From contig NZ_CP074112.1 of assembly GCF_024584785.1 (NCBI RefSeq), forward strand, positions 558,001 through 622,000: 64,000 bases of DNA, given 5' to 3'. Within the stretch, counting starts at the first letter, position 1. Each line of letters begins with the position of its first letter. A program made the translations under genes and the position numbers. The DNA is from Idiomarina loihiensis. Its GTDB lineage: Bacteria > Pseudomonadota > Gammaproteobacteria > Enterobacterales > Alteromonadaceae. Below are positions 17,570 to 27,601 of this stretch, piece by piece. A model generated the notes under the pieces. It was not told the origin of the DNA and made no database searches. It was given only the letters and a program-made list of their open reading frames with translations.

Positions 17570-17741
17570 CGTGATTCTCCTCACTTTTTTACTGCATTTT
17601 TGCTACACTACGAGCCTAACATTAGCAAGCGTAAGGCAACTTACCTAGTGGGTTTACTGAACCTTTACCCAGCCAGCCCCTTGGTTTTAAGTACTTTATT
17701 CGTTTAAATCTTGATGACACACCGCTTTGGATAAACAACCG

Positions 17742-18674
17742 ATGAATTCAATACCGCACATTGATATGAGCCTGTATGGGCAAGATTTTGATGCATTTGC
17801 ACAGCATGTTGGCGCTGGCTACGAGCAACATGGTTTTGTAGCTTTAACTAAACATGGTATCGAGCAACAGTTGATTGATGATGCACTCGATATTTGCCGT
17901 GATTTATTCGCGTTACCTGAAGCGGTGAAAAAACAGTACCATATTCCTGGCGGTGGCGGCGCACGTGGTTACACGCCATTTGGAACTGAGATTGCAAAAG
18001 ATGCTAAACATGTAGATTTAAAAGAGTTCTGGCATGTTGGCCGGGAAATTGAAGGGGTTGCACCGTACAAGCAATTAACGCCGAACGTATGGCCACAAGA
18101 GCTTCCTGCTTTTAAAACCAAGATTTTAAAGCTTTATGAAGCACTCGATGCGTTGGGTTTACAGGTGCTTGAAGCTTTAGCCGTGTATCTAAAACAGCCT
18201 CGAGATTTCTTTCACGATAAAGTAAATTTTGGTAACTCCATTTTACGTCCGTTGCACTACCCACCCATCATCGATGAGGGCACACCGTCAGTGCGTGCAG
18301 GTGCTCATGAAGACATTAACGTGTTAACGCTACTGGTTGGCTCACGTGAACCTGGGTTAGAAGTCTTAGCCAAAGACGGTAGTTGGATTCCGGTGACCAT
18401 CATCGAAGGCGCTATTATCTGTAACGTGGGTGATATGTTACAGCGTTTAACCAACGGGGTGTTGCCATCAACTACCCATCGCGTGGTGAATCCACCGGCA
18501 CCATTCAGTGCAAAATCGCGTTACTCCATTCCATTCTTCTTGCACTTTAATCCGGATGTGATGATCACTCCGTTAGCAAGTTGTATTAGCGATGAAAACC
18601 CACAGCGATTTGAACCTATCAGCGCCGATGATTATTTGCTTGAGCGGCTGCGTGAAATTGGTTTAATTAAGTAA
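17742..18674 (+). CDS. isopenicillin-N-synthase-like 2-oxoglutarate/Fe(II) oxygenase
   Basis: A 310-residue non-haem iron oxygenase. The His-x-Asp iron pair is in 'AGAHEDINVLTLL', the distal His is in 'TTHRVVNP', and the 2-oxoglutarate-binding Arg is in 'RYSIPFFLH'. The N-terminal DIOX_N region contains 'HGFVALTKHGI' and 'GYTPFGTEIAKDA', common to bacterial members whose substrates are mostly unknown. The ATG at 17742 is preferred to an upstream TTG. It precedes the 5'-nucleotidase lipoprotein by about 65 bp; no pathway can be inferred. Confidence 0.85.
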   Translation: MNSIPHIDMSLYGQDFDAFAQHVGAGYEQHGFVALTKHGIEQQLIDDALDICRDLFALPEAVKKQYHIPGGGGARGYTPFGTEIAKDAKHVDLKEFWHVGREIEGVAPYKQLTPNVWPQELPAFKTKILKLYEALDALGLQVLEALAVYLKQPRDFFHDKVNFGNSILRPLHYPPIIDEGTPSVRAGAHEDINVLTLLVGSREPGLEVLAKDGSWIPVTIIEGAIICNVGDMLQRLTNGVLPSTTHRVVNPPAPFSAKSRYSIPFFLHFNPDVMITPLASCISDENPQRFEPISADDYLLERLREIGLIK

Positions 18675-18740
18675 GCTAAATCTTAACGCTTGGGCATGAG
18701 TTGTGGTGTGAGTTTAATCTTAAATGGGAGTGGTAAGTTG

Positions 18741-20462
18741 ATGTTGAAACGTATTGGAATAGGCTTAGTTGGGTTGCTCTTAGCAAGTTGTGCGCAGGTA
18801 CAACAACCGCAGCCGTTTCAGTTGGCCGTAGCCCATATTAACGACCACCACTCGCACCTGGTGCCAAGACAGCGAACGGCTATCAGTTACAAAGGCGAAG
18901 ATCACCGCTTGCAAAGTGGTGGTTTTGCCGCTGTGGCAGCTGCTATTGAAGACATTCGGAATAAACATCAGCATGTGTTAACCCTGCATGCGGGAGATGC
19001 TATTACCGGCACTTTGTTTTATACCCTGTTTAATGGTGAAGCAGATGCGGCACTCATGAACCATGTGTGCTTTGATGCTTTTGCCTTGGGTAACCACGAG
19101 TTTGATAGTGGTGACAAAGGCTTGAAAACCTTCTTGGATTTTTTAGCGATGAGCGACTGTAGCACGGTGGTGCTAGGTGCTAATGTTGAGCCAGAAGTAG
19201 GAGTCTCACCGCTTACGCCAAAAACGCGCTGGGACAGCTTTCAGCCCTATACGATTTTCAATGTTGGCGGCGAGAAAGTAGGCCTGATCGGGCTCGATAT
19301 TGCTGTTAAAACGAAAAACTCATCGCAACCCGATGCAACCACTACGTTTGCTGATGAATACACTACAGCCGCTTACTATGTTGCTGAATTGCAGCGGCTG
19401 GGGGTTGAAAAGATTGGCTTGCTAACTCACATTCAATATCGCAACGATTTGACTTTAGCTGAGAAGTTACCTGCTATTGATTTTATTGTCGGTGGTGATT
19501 CACACACCTTGCTTGGCGACTACGCACGGTTTGGTTTACCTAGTGTTGGCCCCTACCCGATGCAAACAGTGAATCTTGATGGTGACCCAGTGTGTGTCGT
19601 TCACGCGTGGGAATATAGCCAAGTGGTGGGTGAGTTAGTGATAGACTTTAACGGTGATCAAGTAGCGAGCTGTGGCGGTCAATCACACCTTTTATTAAGC
19701 CCAGATGCGCCCCATGCATTAGCCCAATTACCGCAATTTTGGGCAAAAGCAGGGGATAGCGAAGTAACTGAGCTGTTAAGCGGCTATCAGGTTCAGTTAG
19801 AAGAATTAACCATGCAGGTTATCGCTGACGTACCTGAACGTTTGTGTCTTAAGCGGATGGGTCCAGTACCCGCGCAATGTGGGCCAGGAACTTATTCAGA
19901 TGCTCACCGCGTTGTCGCTGAGGCTTTTCTAGCAAGTGCGCCACAAGCTGATTTCGCTCTACAAAATGGCGGTGGCGTGCGTAACGAAATTAAATCAGGC
20001 CGTTTTACTGTCGCCGATGCCTATGGTCTTTTACCCTTCTCCAACACTTTGGTAGAAGTGCAGATTAGCGGGGCAGAACTGCGTCAGGTACTCGAGCAAG
20101 CATTAGCTTATGCCATCTCCGCTGGTGGCTCTGATGGTGCCTATCCGCATGGTGCGGGGGTAAGATTTGCGGTTGATATGAAGCAACCCGAAGGGCAGCG
20201 TGTTAGTCAGCTCGCTGTGCAAAATCGCCGCAGCAAGGCTTGGCAGCCAGTACAGCCAGAGCAAACTTATATCATGATCACCAACAGCTTTTTAGCCGGT
20301 GGTAATGATGGTTGGAAGTTGCTGGCTGATTTGCAAGCACAAGGCCGCGTTAACGATACTTACGTAAATTATGCGCAGTCGTTTGTAGACTGGGCGCGAG
20401 TACAACAAACCATTAAACGACCTAGCGAGCATAGTACTCTTAGCTACCAGCCGGTGCAGTAA
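18741..20462 (+). CDS. UshA-like 5'-nucleotidase/metallophosphatase lipoprotein
   Basis: A 573-residue predicted lipoprotein (lipobox 'LLASC', Cys17) of the calcineurin-like plus 5'-nucleotidase C-terminal family, which dephosphorylates nucleotides or UDP-sugars outside the cytoplasm. The metal motifs 'HINDHHSHL', 'HAGDAITG', 'GNHEFDSG', 'LTHIQY' and 'VGGDSHTLL' are present, as are the C-terminal 'NGGGVRNEI' and 'PFSNTLVEVQISG' substrate loops. I chose the start at 18741 because GGGAG precedes it and it gives a proper lipoprotein signal; the frame is open 17 codons further up. The Bcr/CflA exporter begins directly after the stop. Confidence 0.88.
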   Translation: MLKRIGIGLVGLLLASCAQVQQPQPFQLAVAHINDHHSHLVPRQRTAISYKGEDHRLQSGGFAAVAAAIEDIRNKHQHVLTLHAGDAITGTLFYTLFNGEADAALMNHVCFDAFALGNHEFDSGDKGLKTFLDFLAMSDCSTVVLGANVEPEVGVSPLTPKTRWDSFQPYTIFNVGGEKVGLIGLDIAVKTKNSSQPDATTTFADEYTTAAYYVAELQRLGVEKIGLLTHIQYRNDLTLAEKLPAIDFIVGGDSHTLLGDYARFGLPSVGPYPMQTVNLDGDPVCVVHAWEYSQVVGELVIDFNGDQVASCGGQSHLLLSPDAPHALAQLPQFWAKAGDSEVTELLSGYQVQLEELTMQVIADVPERLCLKRMGPVPAQCGPGTYSDAHRVVAEAFLASAPQADFALQNGGGVRNEIKSGRFTVADAYGLLPFSNTLVEVQISGAELRQVLEQALAYAISAGGSDGAYPHGAGVRFAVDMKQPEGQRVSQLAVQNRRSKAWQPVQPEQTYIMITNSFLAGGNDGWKLLADLQAQGRVNDTYVNYAQSFVDWARVQQTIKRPSEHSTLSYQPVQ

Positions 20463-20463
20463 C

Positions 20464-21651
20464 ATGCCGGTAACCGTATCTAATACAGCACGCTTTGATA
20501 TTGTGGTGGTGGTGCTGGCGCTACTCACTGCTTTTGGTCCGCTCTCTATTGATATGTATTTACCAGCTTTCGGTGCTATCGCCGAAAGCTACAATACACC
20601 GACGAATCGTGTTGAGTTATCGCTAACATCATTTTTTCTCGGCCTCTTTATTGGCCAGTTACTGTACGGAACAGCATCGGATCGGTTTGGTCGAAAGCCA
20701 CCTCTTTATTTTGGCTTGGCGTTGTATATTGTTACCTCCCTTGCTTGTGCTTATGCGCCCAATCTTGAAAGCCTCATCGTGTTGCGATTTTTACAGGCGA
20801 TAGGCTCTTGTGCAGGCATGGTTATTGCGCGAGCTATGGTGCGAGATTTGTATACGCCACAAGCTTCAGCCCAGGTGTTTTCGTTTTTGATTTTGGTGAT
20901 GGGGATAGCACCGATCTTAGCGCCCTTGATGGGAGCTTATGTTACTGCTGCGTTTGGTTGGCAAGCTATTTTTATTATTGTGGCCGCGCTAGCGGTGGCG
21001 TGTTTGGCGATAGTTCATATTCGCTTACCAGAAACACGTTTACCCAACCAAGCCGTACGAATCAGATCAAGTTTGCCCATTTATTGGGGCGTTCTGCGCG
21101 ACCGCAGCTTTTTGCGTTATTCGTTAAGCGGTGGCATAGCCCAATCAGGCATGTTTGCCTACATCACCGCATCCCCCTTGGTGTTTATTGAACACTTTGG
21201 TTTGTCGCCCACCCATTACAGTTGGCTCTTTGGCTTAAATGCTGTAGGCATTATTGGGCTATCGCAATTGAATGCGTGGTTATTACGACGTCATGATTCT
21301 CGCAAAATTCTGAATAAATCACTGCCAGTATTAGGTTTGATTGCCTTGGTACTGTTTATCGCCGGGCATTATAACTGGGGCTTTTGGGGCGTTATTATTC
21401 CACTCTTCATGTATATCAGCACGCTCGGCATGGTGTTTCCAAATGCCATGGCAGGAGCGTTAGCAGAGCAGCAAGAGCGAGCCGGTTCGGCTTCTGCAGT
21501 AACCGGAAGTCTGCAATTCTTGATTGCTGGCATTATTTCTGCGTTGGTGAATGTGCTGGGACACTACGACCCGTTAGCTATGCTTTATATGATGGGAGCC
21601 TGCGGTCTTACTGCGGTGGTCATGTATCGAGTCTTACGCCGTCCAGCCTAA
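20464..21651 (+). CDS. Bcr/CflA-family multidrug exporter (MFS)
   Basis: A 395-residue major-facilitator transporter with about twelve hydrophobic segments. The family N-terminus 'FGPLSIDMYLPAF' and the loop 2-3 signature 'GTASDRFGRKPPLYFGL' are present, together with 'LRFLQAIGSCAGMVIARAMVRD', typical of the Bcr/CflA (bicyclomycin/chloramphenicol-type) drug:proton antiporters. The ATG is one base after the upstream stop, so the two genes are probably co-transcribed. A terminator follows. Confidence 0.9.
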   Translation: MPVTVSNTARFDIVVVVLALLTAFGPLSIDMYLPAFGAIAESYNTPTNRVELSLTSFFLGLFIGQLLYGTASDRFGRKPPLYFGLALYIVTSLACAYAPNLESLIVLRFLQAIGSCAGMVIARAMVRDLYTPQASAQVFSFLILVMGIAPILAPLMGAYVTAAFGWQAIFIIVAALAVACLAIVHIRLPETRLPNQAVRIRSSLPIYWGVLRDRSFLRYSLSGGIAQSGMFAYITASPLVFIEHFGLSPTHYSWLFGLNAVGIIGLSQLNAWLLRRHDSRKILNKSLPVLGLIALVLFIAGHYNWGFWGVIIPLFMYISTLGMVFPNAMAGALAEQQERAGSASAVTGSLQFLIAGIISALVNVLGHYDPLAMLYMMGACGLTAVVMYRVLRRPA

Positions 21652-21688
21652 GGCTCTAGGTAGGGATTGAAGCTATAGTTATCCAACG

Positions 21689-21721
21689 AAAAAGCCGCTC
21701 GAAAGTTCGCGCGGCTTTTTT
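21689..21721. terminator. terminator between convergent Bcr/CflA and AbgT genes
   Basis: AAAAGCCGC pairs with GCGGCTTTT around a 12-base interior, followed by a T tract on the plus strand and preceded by A's that serve the minus strand. The GCCGC stem recurs at 31604 and 52959. Confidence 0.85.
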
Positions 21722-21749
21722 ATGGTTGGGTTGGTATTTTCCCGACAAC

Positions 21750-23312
21750 TTAAGGTGTGTAATACGTAGGTGTTCCCCACCAGCCCACCGGTAGTTCTAG
21801 GCCAAACACCCAAATAAAGAAGAAACTTGCCCAACCTAATAAGAAGACAATCGTGTAAGGCAACATCATCGCAATCATGGTCCCAATCCCGGTATCCTTT
21901 TTGTAGCGTACCGCGACCGCTAAAATAAGCCCGAAATAGCTCATCATAGGGGTGATGATGTTGGTGACCGAGTCACCAATTCGATAAGCTGCTTGAATGA
22001 CCTCTGGAGCGTAGCCAATCAACATCAGCATGGGGACAAAAATCGGTGCTGTAATGGCCCACTGTGCCGATGCCGAGCCTAGCATCAGGTTGACGAACGC
22101 ACACATCAGAATAAACAGAATAAACACCGCAGGGCCGGTTAATCCCACATCCTGTAAGAAGGTGGCACCTTTAATGGCAAGAATGCTACCAAAGTTAGTC
22201 CACCCGAAGAAGGCTACAAACTGCGCCGCAAAAAACACCAGCACAATGTACATGCCCATGGTACTCATGCTATCAGACATCGCATCAATTACATCGCGGT
22301 CTGTGCGCATGACGTTGGTGATACGGCCGTAAACAAAGCCAGGAATAGCAAAAGTAATAAAAATAAAGGTCACTATGCCTTTTAAGAAAGGTGAGCCAGC
22401 TACTTCGCCCGTTTCAGGGTGACGTAAAATGCCCCACTCAGGCACTATGGTTAAGGCCAACAAGCCACCCAGTGCTAAAAAGCTTAAGCCGGCGCCTATC
22501 AAACCACGTTTTTCTAGCTTAGAGAGTGGCTCAATCGTTTGTTCTTTTAAGTTGATAGTAGCTTCTTCTGGATCGTATTTGCCTAGTTTAGGTTCGACGA
22601 TTTTCTCAGTAACCAGCGTACCCATAATGGCAATCAAGAAGGTAGAAGCGAACATAAACATCCAGTTAGCTTCTGGGCCTACATAATAGTCAGGATCAAT
22701 CAGGTTGGCAGCTTTGGTGGTGATACCAGCTAAGAGCGGGTCGACGGTACCAATCAGCAAGTTAGCGCTATAACCGGCAGATACGCCCGAGAAAGCTGCA
22801 GCCATACCAGCTAATGGATGGCGCCCGAGGGAATGGAAAATCATCGCGGCAAGCGGTACCAAGACCACGTAACCTAGCTCGGCTGCGGTATTAGAAATAA
22901 CCCCAGAAAAGACCACAGCGACGGTAACGACGCGCGGATGAGCGTTCATGACGAGCCCTCGCATTGCTGCTGATAACAAGCCTGAACGTTCAGCAATACC
23001 TACCCCAAGTAATGCCACTAATACCGTACCTAATGGGGTAAAACCGGTAAAGTTGGTCACCAAACCAGTAACAATGCGTTGAATACCTTCGGCATTGAGT
23101 AAGCTCACCACCTCAATCTCGGCACCACCTGGACGGGGATCAAGAGCACTTAAGCCAAAATAACTGGCAATGCCGCTCAACAGCACAATACCAATGGCAA
23201 ATAATGCAAAAAGGGTAATGGGGTGGGGCAGTAGGTTGCCCAAATATTCTACCGTATCGAGAAAACGCGTAAAGGCGCCTCTTTTAGTTGCTGTCGAGGA
23301 TGCTTGCGGCAT
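21750..23312 (-). CDS. AbgT-family transporter (copy 2)
   Basis: A 520-residue multi-pass protein, a paralogue of the transporter at 11157-12704 with the same landmarks: 'YLGNLLPHPITLFAL', 'ISNTAAELGYVVLVPL', 'GVSAGYSANLLIGTVDPLLAG', 'GSASAQWAITAPIFVPML' and 'RIGDSVTNIITPMMSYFGLI'. By family it transports p-aminobenzoyl-glutamate or exports sulfonamide-like compounds. It stands alone, 138 bp downstream of fadE and separated from it by a terminator. Confidence 0.9.
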   Translation of the reverse strand: MPQASSTATKRGAFTRFLDTVEYLGNLLPHPITLFALFAIGIVLLSGIASYFGLSALDPRPGGAEIEVVSLLNAEGIQRIVTGLVTNFTGFTPLGTVLVALLGVGIAERSGLLSAAMRGLVMNAHPRVVTVAVVFSGVISNTAAELGYVVLVPLAAMIFHSLGRHPLAGMAAAFSGVSAGYSANLLIGTVDPLLAGITTKAANLIDPDYYVGPEANWMFMFASTFLIAIMGTLVTEKIVEPKLGKYDPEEATINLKEQTIEPLSKLEKRGLIGAGLSFLALGGLLALTIVPEWGILRHPETGEVAGSPFLKGIVTFIFITFAIPGFVYGRITNVMRTDRDVIDAMSDSMSTMGMYIVLVFFAAQFVAFFGWTNFGSILAIKGATFLQDVGLTGPAVFILFILMCAFVNLMLGSASAQWAITAPIFVPMLMLIGYAPEVIQAAYRIGDSVTNIITPMMSYFGLILAVAVRYKKDTGIGTMIAMMLPYTIVFLLGWASFFFIWVFGLELPVGWWGTPTYYTP

Positions 23313-23384
23313 GCAATAAAAGCTCCTGTTGTTTGTACTTATAGTAGGTTTCGAATCGTTTCAAGCGCTGAATTGTACACATAA

Positions 23385-23412
23385 AAAAGGCCAATCGCGA
23401 GGATTGGCCTTT
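23385..23412 (-). terminator. terminator of fadE
   Basis: On the minus strand an 11-base stem (AAAGGCCAATC / GATTGGCCTTT) with a five-base loop is followed by a T run, about 40 bp past the fadE stop. Confidence 0.85.
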
Positions 23413-23450
23413 GATTGGTGCTATTTAAAGCACTCTGACCCCACTCAAGA

Positions 23451-25910
23451 TTAGGCAGCGTCAGCGGCTTTATTCGCTTGAGCTAGGGCATAGTCACGTG
23501 CTGCTTTGCCGGCTAATAGGTCTTCGTGAGCAAAATCGTCCACGTTGATCACTCGTAAGCGACCTGCTTCAGCACGTTGTAGCAAGGCTACTTCATCGTC
23601 GTTTAATACGCCAAGCTGTTTACCTTGTTCAGCTACTTTATCCAAGAACATAAATGGCAGGCGGCGGTTATCCGCAGCTTTGCGTACTCGATCAAACAAC
23701 TCTTCAGCAGCAATGATGTCACGCAAGGTTTGCTCTAAATAGCCAAATTGACCTTCTGGTGACAAGAATTGACCTGCGCCAAGACGTTCACGGCTTTCGT
23801 TTGGCTTCAGCAAGATTTTCGCGACTTTGCTATCCAGCTTATCCGATGGACGTTTCACCATGCGACCAAATGGATACATCACAGCTTTCATGACCGCACC
23901 AACACCACCAAAATTATCTAATAGCGCTAATTGGCTTTCTTGAAGCTTGTACAAGGTATCTTGCAGTGCCCAATGTAACAAAGGTAAATCAGCTTGCTGA
24001 CGGCCTTCGTCTTCAAAACGCTTCAGTGTGGCAGACGCAATAAACAAGTAGCTCAACATATCGCCTAAACGTGCAGAAATGCGTTGCTTACGCTTCAATG
24101 AACCACCTAACACACCCATAGCTACGTCAGAAAGCAGCGCTAAGTTGGCACTGAAACGGTTCATTTGCTTGTAGTATTGAGCAGTACTGTCACCGTATGG
24201 TGCGTTACTGAAGCGCCAGAAACCTAAACCAAGTACCAAAGAACGAACAAAGTTACTCATGCCAAAGCCAATGTGACCCCAGATAGCTTTATCAAAGCGT
24301 TCTAGGCCAGCTTTGCCGGTCTCAGCTGAGGCTAGCATTTCTTCTAGTACATAAGGATGGCAGCGAATTGCACCTTGACCATAAATCATCAGGTTACGGG
24401 TAAGGATGTTTGCACCTTCTACCGTAATAGCTACCGGTACGCCTTGGTAACCGCGGCCTAAGTAGTTATTCGGACCTAAACAGATGGCTTTACCACCATG
24501 GACATCCATGGCGTCGTCCATACAGGCACGCAGTTTTTCTGTCATGTGATATTTAGCGATGGCTGAGATCACCGACGGCTTCTCGCCTAAATCAATACCC
24601 TTGGTAGAGAAACTGGTGACTGCATCCATCAAGTAGGCGTTACCAGCTAAACGAGCTAGTGCTTCTTGTACACCTTCCATTTTACCAACAGGTAAGCGGA
24701 ATTGGCGGCGAATGTAAGAATAAGCACCGGTTGCTAACGCGATAGATTTAACCCCACCAGCACTATTAGAAGGTAAAGTAATAGCACGGCCTACCGACAG
24801 ACACTCAACTAACATGCGCCAGCCTTTACCGGCCATTTTGGGACCACCGATAATGTAATCTAAAGGTACGAACACGTCTTCACCACGAATCGGACCATTC
24901 ATGAATGGTACGTTGAGTGGGAAGTGACGGCGACCGATATCAACCCCAGCGGTATCACGCGGAATCAGAGCGGCTGTGATTCCTAGCTCTTCTTTATCAC
25001 CCAATAAATGCTCAGGGTCATACAGTTTGAACGCTAATCCTAACACGGTAGCTACTGGAGCTAACGTAATGTAACGTTTATTAAAGTTAAGCTTAATACC
25101 AACGATTTCTTCACCGTTCCACTGGCCTTTGCAGATAACTCCAGTGTCTGGAATAGATCCAGCATCTGAACCAGCCTCTGGGCTTGTTAGCGCAAAACAT
25201 GGGATTTCTTGGCCATTCGCTAAGCGCGGCAAGTAATGGTCTTTCTGCTCCTTGGTGCCGTAATGTTGCAACAACTCACCTGGGCCTAACGAGTTAGGGA
25301 CACCTACGGTTGAAGCCAAGATAGTACTTACCCCAGCCAGTTTTTGTAACACTCGAGATTGCGCATAAGCTGAAAACTCTAAACCACCGTATTCTTTCTT
25401 GATGATCATCGCGAAGAATTTGTGATCTTTCAGATATTGCCACACATCTTCAGGCATGTCGGCTAGCTCATGAGTGGCTTCCCAGTCATTCAGCATTTTG
25501 CAAACTTCTTCACAAGGACCGTCAAGAAAAGCTTGTTCTTCTGCTGACAGTTCGGCTTTTTGAATGCTGTGCAGGTTCTTCCACTTTGGAGCACCACGGA
25601 ATAATTCACCTTCCCACCAAGTAGTACCGGCATCGATAGCGTCTTTCTCGGTTTCAGAGATTTCCGGCATGACTTTACGGTAAGCACCTAGTAAGGCTTT
25701 TGACAAGACGCCACGACGAAACGCCGTAAAGTTAAGCGGAATTAAGATAATAGCTAGTAGGGTCCATAGTACTGGGCCGACAATGTCGAACCAACTACCA
25801 ATGGCAAACATACCCACCAAGCCTAAGCTGGTGGCTAGCAATGAACTACGAAAATATAAAAAACCACCTAGTACCACTAGGGTGGCTATAACCCATAAGG
25901 CGACACTCAT
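23451..25910 (-). CDS. fadE: acyl-CoA dehydrogenase
   Basis: An 819-residue FadE that carries out the first oxidation of fatty-acid beta-oxidation (acyl-CoA to trans-2-enoyl-CoA, FAD-dependent). Two hydrophobic N-terminal segments (about 3-45) tether it to the inner membrane. The acyl-CoA dehydrogenase core runs from about 130 to 520, with '[15 protein letters not shown]' and '[20 protein letters not shown]', followed by the long FadE-specific C-terminal domain. The length matches the E. coli protein. A FadR-like palindrome lies upstream. Confidence 0.95.
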   Translation of the reverse strand: MSVALWVIATLVVLGGFLYFRSSLLATSLGLVGMFAIGSWFDIVGPVLWTLLAIILIPLNFTAFRRGVLSKALLGAYRKVMPEISETEKDAIDAGTTWWEGELFRGAPKWKNLHSIQKAELSAEEQAFLDGPCEEVCKMLNDWEATHELADMPEDVWQYLKDHKFFAMIIKKEYGGLEFSAYAQSRVLQKLAGVSTILASTVGVPNSLGPGELLQHYGTKEQKDHYLPRLANGQEIPCFALTSPEAGSDAGSIPDTGVICKGQWNGEEIVGIKLNFNKRYITLAPVATVLGLAFKLYDPEHLLGDKEELGITAALIPRDTAGVDIGRRHFPLNVPFMNGPIRGEDVFVPLDYIIGGPKMAGKGWRMLVECLSVGRAITLPSNSAGGVKSIALATGAYSYIRRQFRLPVGKMEGVQEALARLAGNAYLMDAVTSFSTKGIDLGEKPSVISAIAKYHMTEKLRACMDDAMDVHGGKAICLGPNNYLGRGYQGVPVAITVEGANILTRNLMIYGQGAIRCHPYVLEEMLASAETGKAGLERFDKAIWGHIGFGMSNFVRSLVLGLGFWRFSNAPYGDSTAQYYKQMNRFSANLALLSDVAMGVLGGSLKRKQRISARLGDMLSYLFIASATLKRFEDEGRQQADLPLLHWALQDTLYKLQESQLALLDNFGGVGAVMKAVMYPFGRMVKRPSDKLDSKVAKILLKPNESRERLGAGQFLSPEGQFGYLEQTLRDIIAAEELFDRVRKAADNRRLPFMFLDKVAEQGKQLGVLNDDEVALLQRAEAGRLRVINVDDFAHEDLLAGKAARDYALAQANKAADAA

Positions 25911-25930
25911 GTTTCGACTCCGTTATAATG

Positions 25931-25949
25931 TTAGAGGTCAGACCAGTAA
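25931..25949 (-). promoter_or_regulatory. FadR-like operator upstream of fadE
   Basis: Read on the minus strand the site is ACTGGTCTGACCTCTAA, about 20-37 bp before the fadE ATG. It closely resembles FadR sites known from enterobacteria and vibrios (core TGGTCNGACC). FadR represses fad genes until long-chain acyl-CoA binds. No regulator gene is visible here, and relatives may use PsrA instead. Confidence 0.5.
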
Positions 25950-26123
25950 TGATACGACGAGGGTAGTCAATTTGATCACTATTTTCAAGTGAAATTAATG
26001 CCTGGCAGCGAACAAGCAGTTAAACTATTGAGTCAAGTATGGGTCTGATTGAGTGTTAACAGCAGCCACTGGTTAAGCTACAGTGGATTAAACTACTCGC
26101 AAGCAACGATGAGGAACACAACG

Positions 26124-26897
26124 ATGGCGATTTTGCGCAAGTTGGGCTTACCGATTTACAGCAACACTTTGAGCTACTTTTCTGCAGTTAGTGGCATGGC
26201 TCTGTTGTTGTCGTTTTGCATGAGCGAGGCAGTGGCGGCAGAGCCAGACCTGTTGCAGCCTTACGAGGCTAGGTACGAGGTACATCGTGGCGGTAGTCAA
26301 TATGGTGAAGCAGTGCGCGAACTCAGTTACGATGCTACTAACAACACCTACAGTCTCTACACGGAAACTGAAATCAGTTTATTGTTTTTATCTGATCGGC
26401 GCCGGTTTTGGAGCGAATTTGTGCTGCACGAAGGCAAAGTGCAATCGCAATCTATGGAATACAAACGCTCAGGTACCGGGCGCGATAAAGGCTTTGCTGG
26501 AACCTTTGATTGGTCGCAACAACAGATTATCGATCAGGCTACACAGCAGCCTCTAAGTCTGCCTTGGTTGGCGCAACGGATTGACGAAGCCTCACATATT
26601 GAGCAATTACGGTTAGATGTGGCCGAGGCTGATAATGGGGCTGAATTAACTTACCAAGTATTGGATGAAAAAGGCCAAGCGGATGAGCTTATCTATGCAG
26701 TGCAGGCGCGTGAAACCTTGCGTTTACCCTACGGTGATATCGAGGCCATAAAAGTGGTGCGAGTGCGCGAGAACTCGCGGCGCGAAACTGACTATTGGTT
26801 AGCGCCTGAGTTGGATTATATGCTAGTGAAGATGACACAGCGCAAAGATGGTGACGAAGTTGCCTCGCTATTACTGAGGCAACTACTGAGGCATTAA
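26124..26897 (+). CDS. DUF3108 domain periplasmic protein
   Basis: A 257-residue protein with an N-terminal signal peptide ending near 'SEAVAAEP', followed by a DUF3108 beta-rich domain ('YEARYEVHRGGSQYGEAVREL' region, 'FWSEFVLHEGKVQ', 'ETDYWLAPELDYMLVKM'). The molecular function is unknown. I chose the ATG at 26124 because GAGGA precedes it by eight bases; in-frame starts exist up to 26049. It converges with purN, next to which DUF3108 genes are often found in related genomes. Confidence 0.8.
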   Translation: MAILRKLGLPIYSNTLSYFSAVSGMALLLSFCMSEAVAAEPDLLQPYEARYEVHRGGSQYGEAVRELSYDATNNTYSLYTETEISLLFLSDRRRFWSEFVLHEGKVQSQSMEYKRSGTGRDKGFAGTFDWSQQQIIDQATQQPLSLPWLAQRIDEASHIEQLRLDVAEADNGAELTYQVLDEKGQADELIYAVQARETLRLPYGDIEAIKVVRVRENSRRETDYWLAPELDYMLVKMTQRKDGDEVASLLLRQLLRH

Positions 26898-26962
26898 GAG
26901 AGACAGTAAGAAAGACAGTAAGAGAGCCAATCAGCGCAGTAAGCCATAAGCAACAGGGCAGA

Positions 26963-27601
26963 TTAGTCTTCGGCGTAACCAGCCGGGCCTAATAACTGCC
27001 CATCCAGCACCGCACCCGCAGCGCTCAGATGCAACCTGCCGCTACAAAACCAATGCACCACTAACGGATAAATCGCATGCTCTTGCGTATGCACACGAGC
27101 TTGCAAATCAGCGGCGGTATCATCAGCAAAAATAGGCACTTTTGCCTGCAAGATCACGGGGCCGCCATCTAACTCTTCAGTAACAAAGTGCACACTCACA
27201 CCGTGTTCTTCATCACCAGCATCAAGCGCCCGTTGATGAGTGTTTACGCCCTTGTATTTAGGCAACAAAGAGGGGTGAATATTAAGCATACGACCATGGT
27301 AATGACGGGTAAAGTCAGCGGTAAGAATTCGCATAAAGCCAGCTAAAACCACTAAATCAGGCTGATAGCTATCTACCAACTGCTGTAACTGGGCATCGTA
27401 GAGTTCGCGCGTCGCAAACTCTCGATGAGATAGCACCGCCGTTGCAATGCCAGCAGCAGCGGCTTTTTCTAAGCCTGCCACTTCTGCTTTGTTGCTGATC
27501 ACAGCGACCACTTGGCCAGCCACTTTGCCGGCCTGACAGGCCTCAACCAAGGCCTGCATGTTGGTGCCAGAACCACTGATTAAAACAACAATGCGCTTCA
27601 T
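26963..27601 (-). CDS. purN: phosphoribosylglycinamide formyltransferase
   Basis: The enzyme transfers the formyl group of 10-formyl-tetrahydrofolate to GAR in purine synthesis. The N-terminal '[13 protein letters not shown]' binds the ribose phosphate. The catalytic Asn, His and Asp appear in '[14 protein letters not shown]' and '[14 protein letters not shown]'. The length (212 aa) is normal. The ATG overlaps the purM stop by four bases (ATGA), so translation is coupled. Confidence 0.95.
   Translation of the reverse strand: MKRIVVLISGSGTNMQALVEACQAGKVAGQVVAVISNKAEVAGLEKAAAAGIATAVLSHREFATRELYDAQLQQLVDSYQPDLVVLAGFMRILTADFTRHYHGRMLNIHPSLLPKYKGVNTHQRALDAGDEEHGVSVHFVTEELDGGPVILQAKVPIFADDTAADLQARVHTQEHAIYPLVVHWFCSGRLHLSAAGAVLDGQLLGPAGYAED

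Noticed and set aside
26899-26925. Short direct repeat AGACAGTAAGA after the DUF3108 gene
   Set aside because: Two imperfect 12-base units only; no hairpin, no mobile-element signature.
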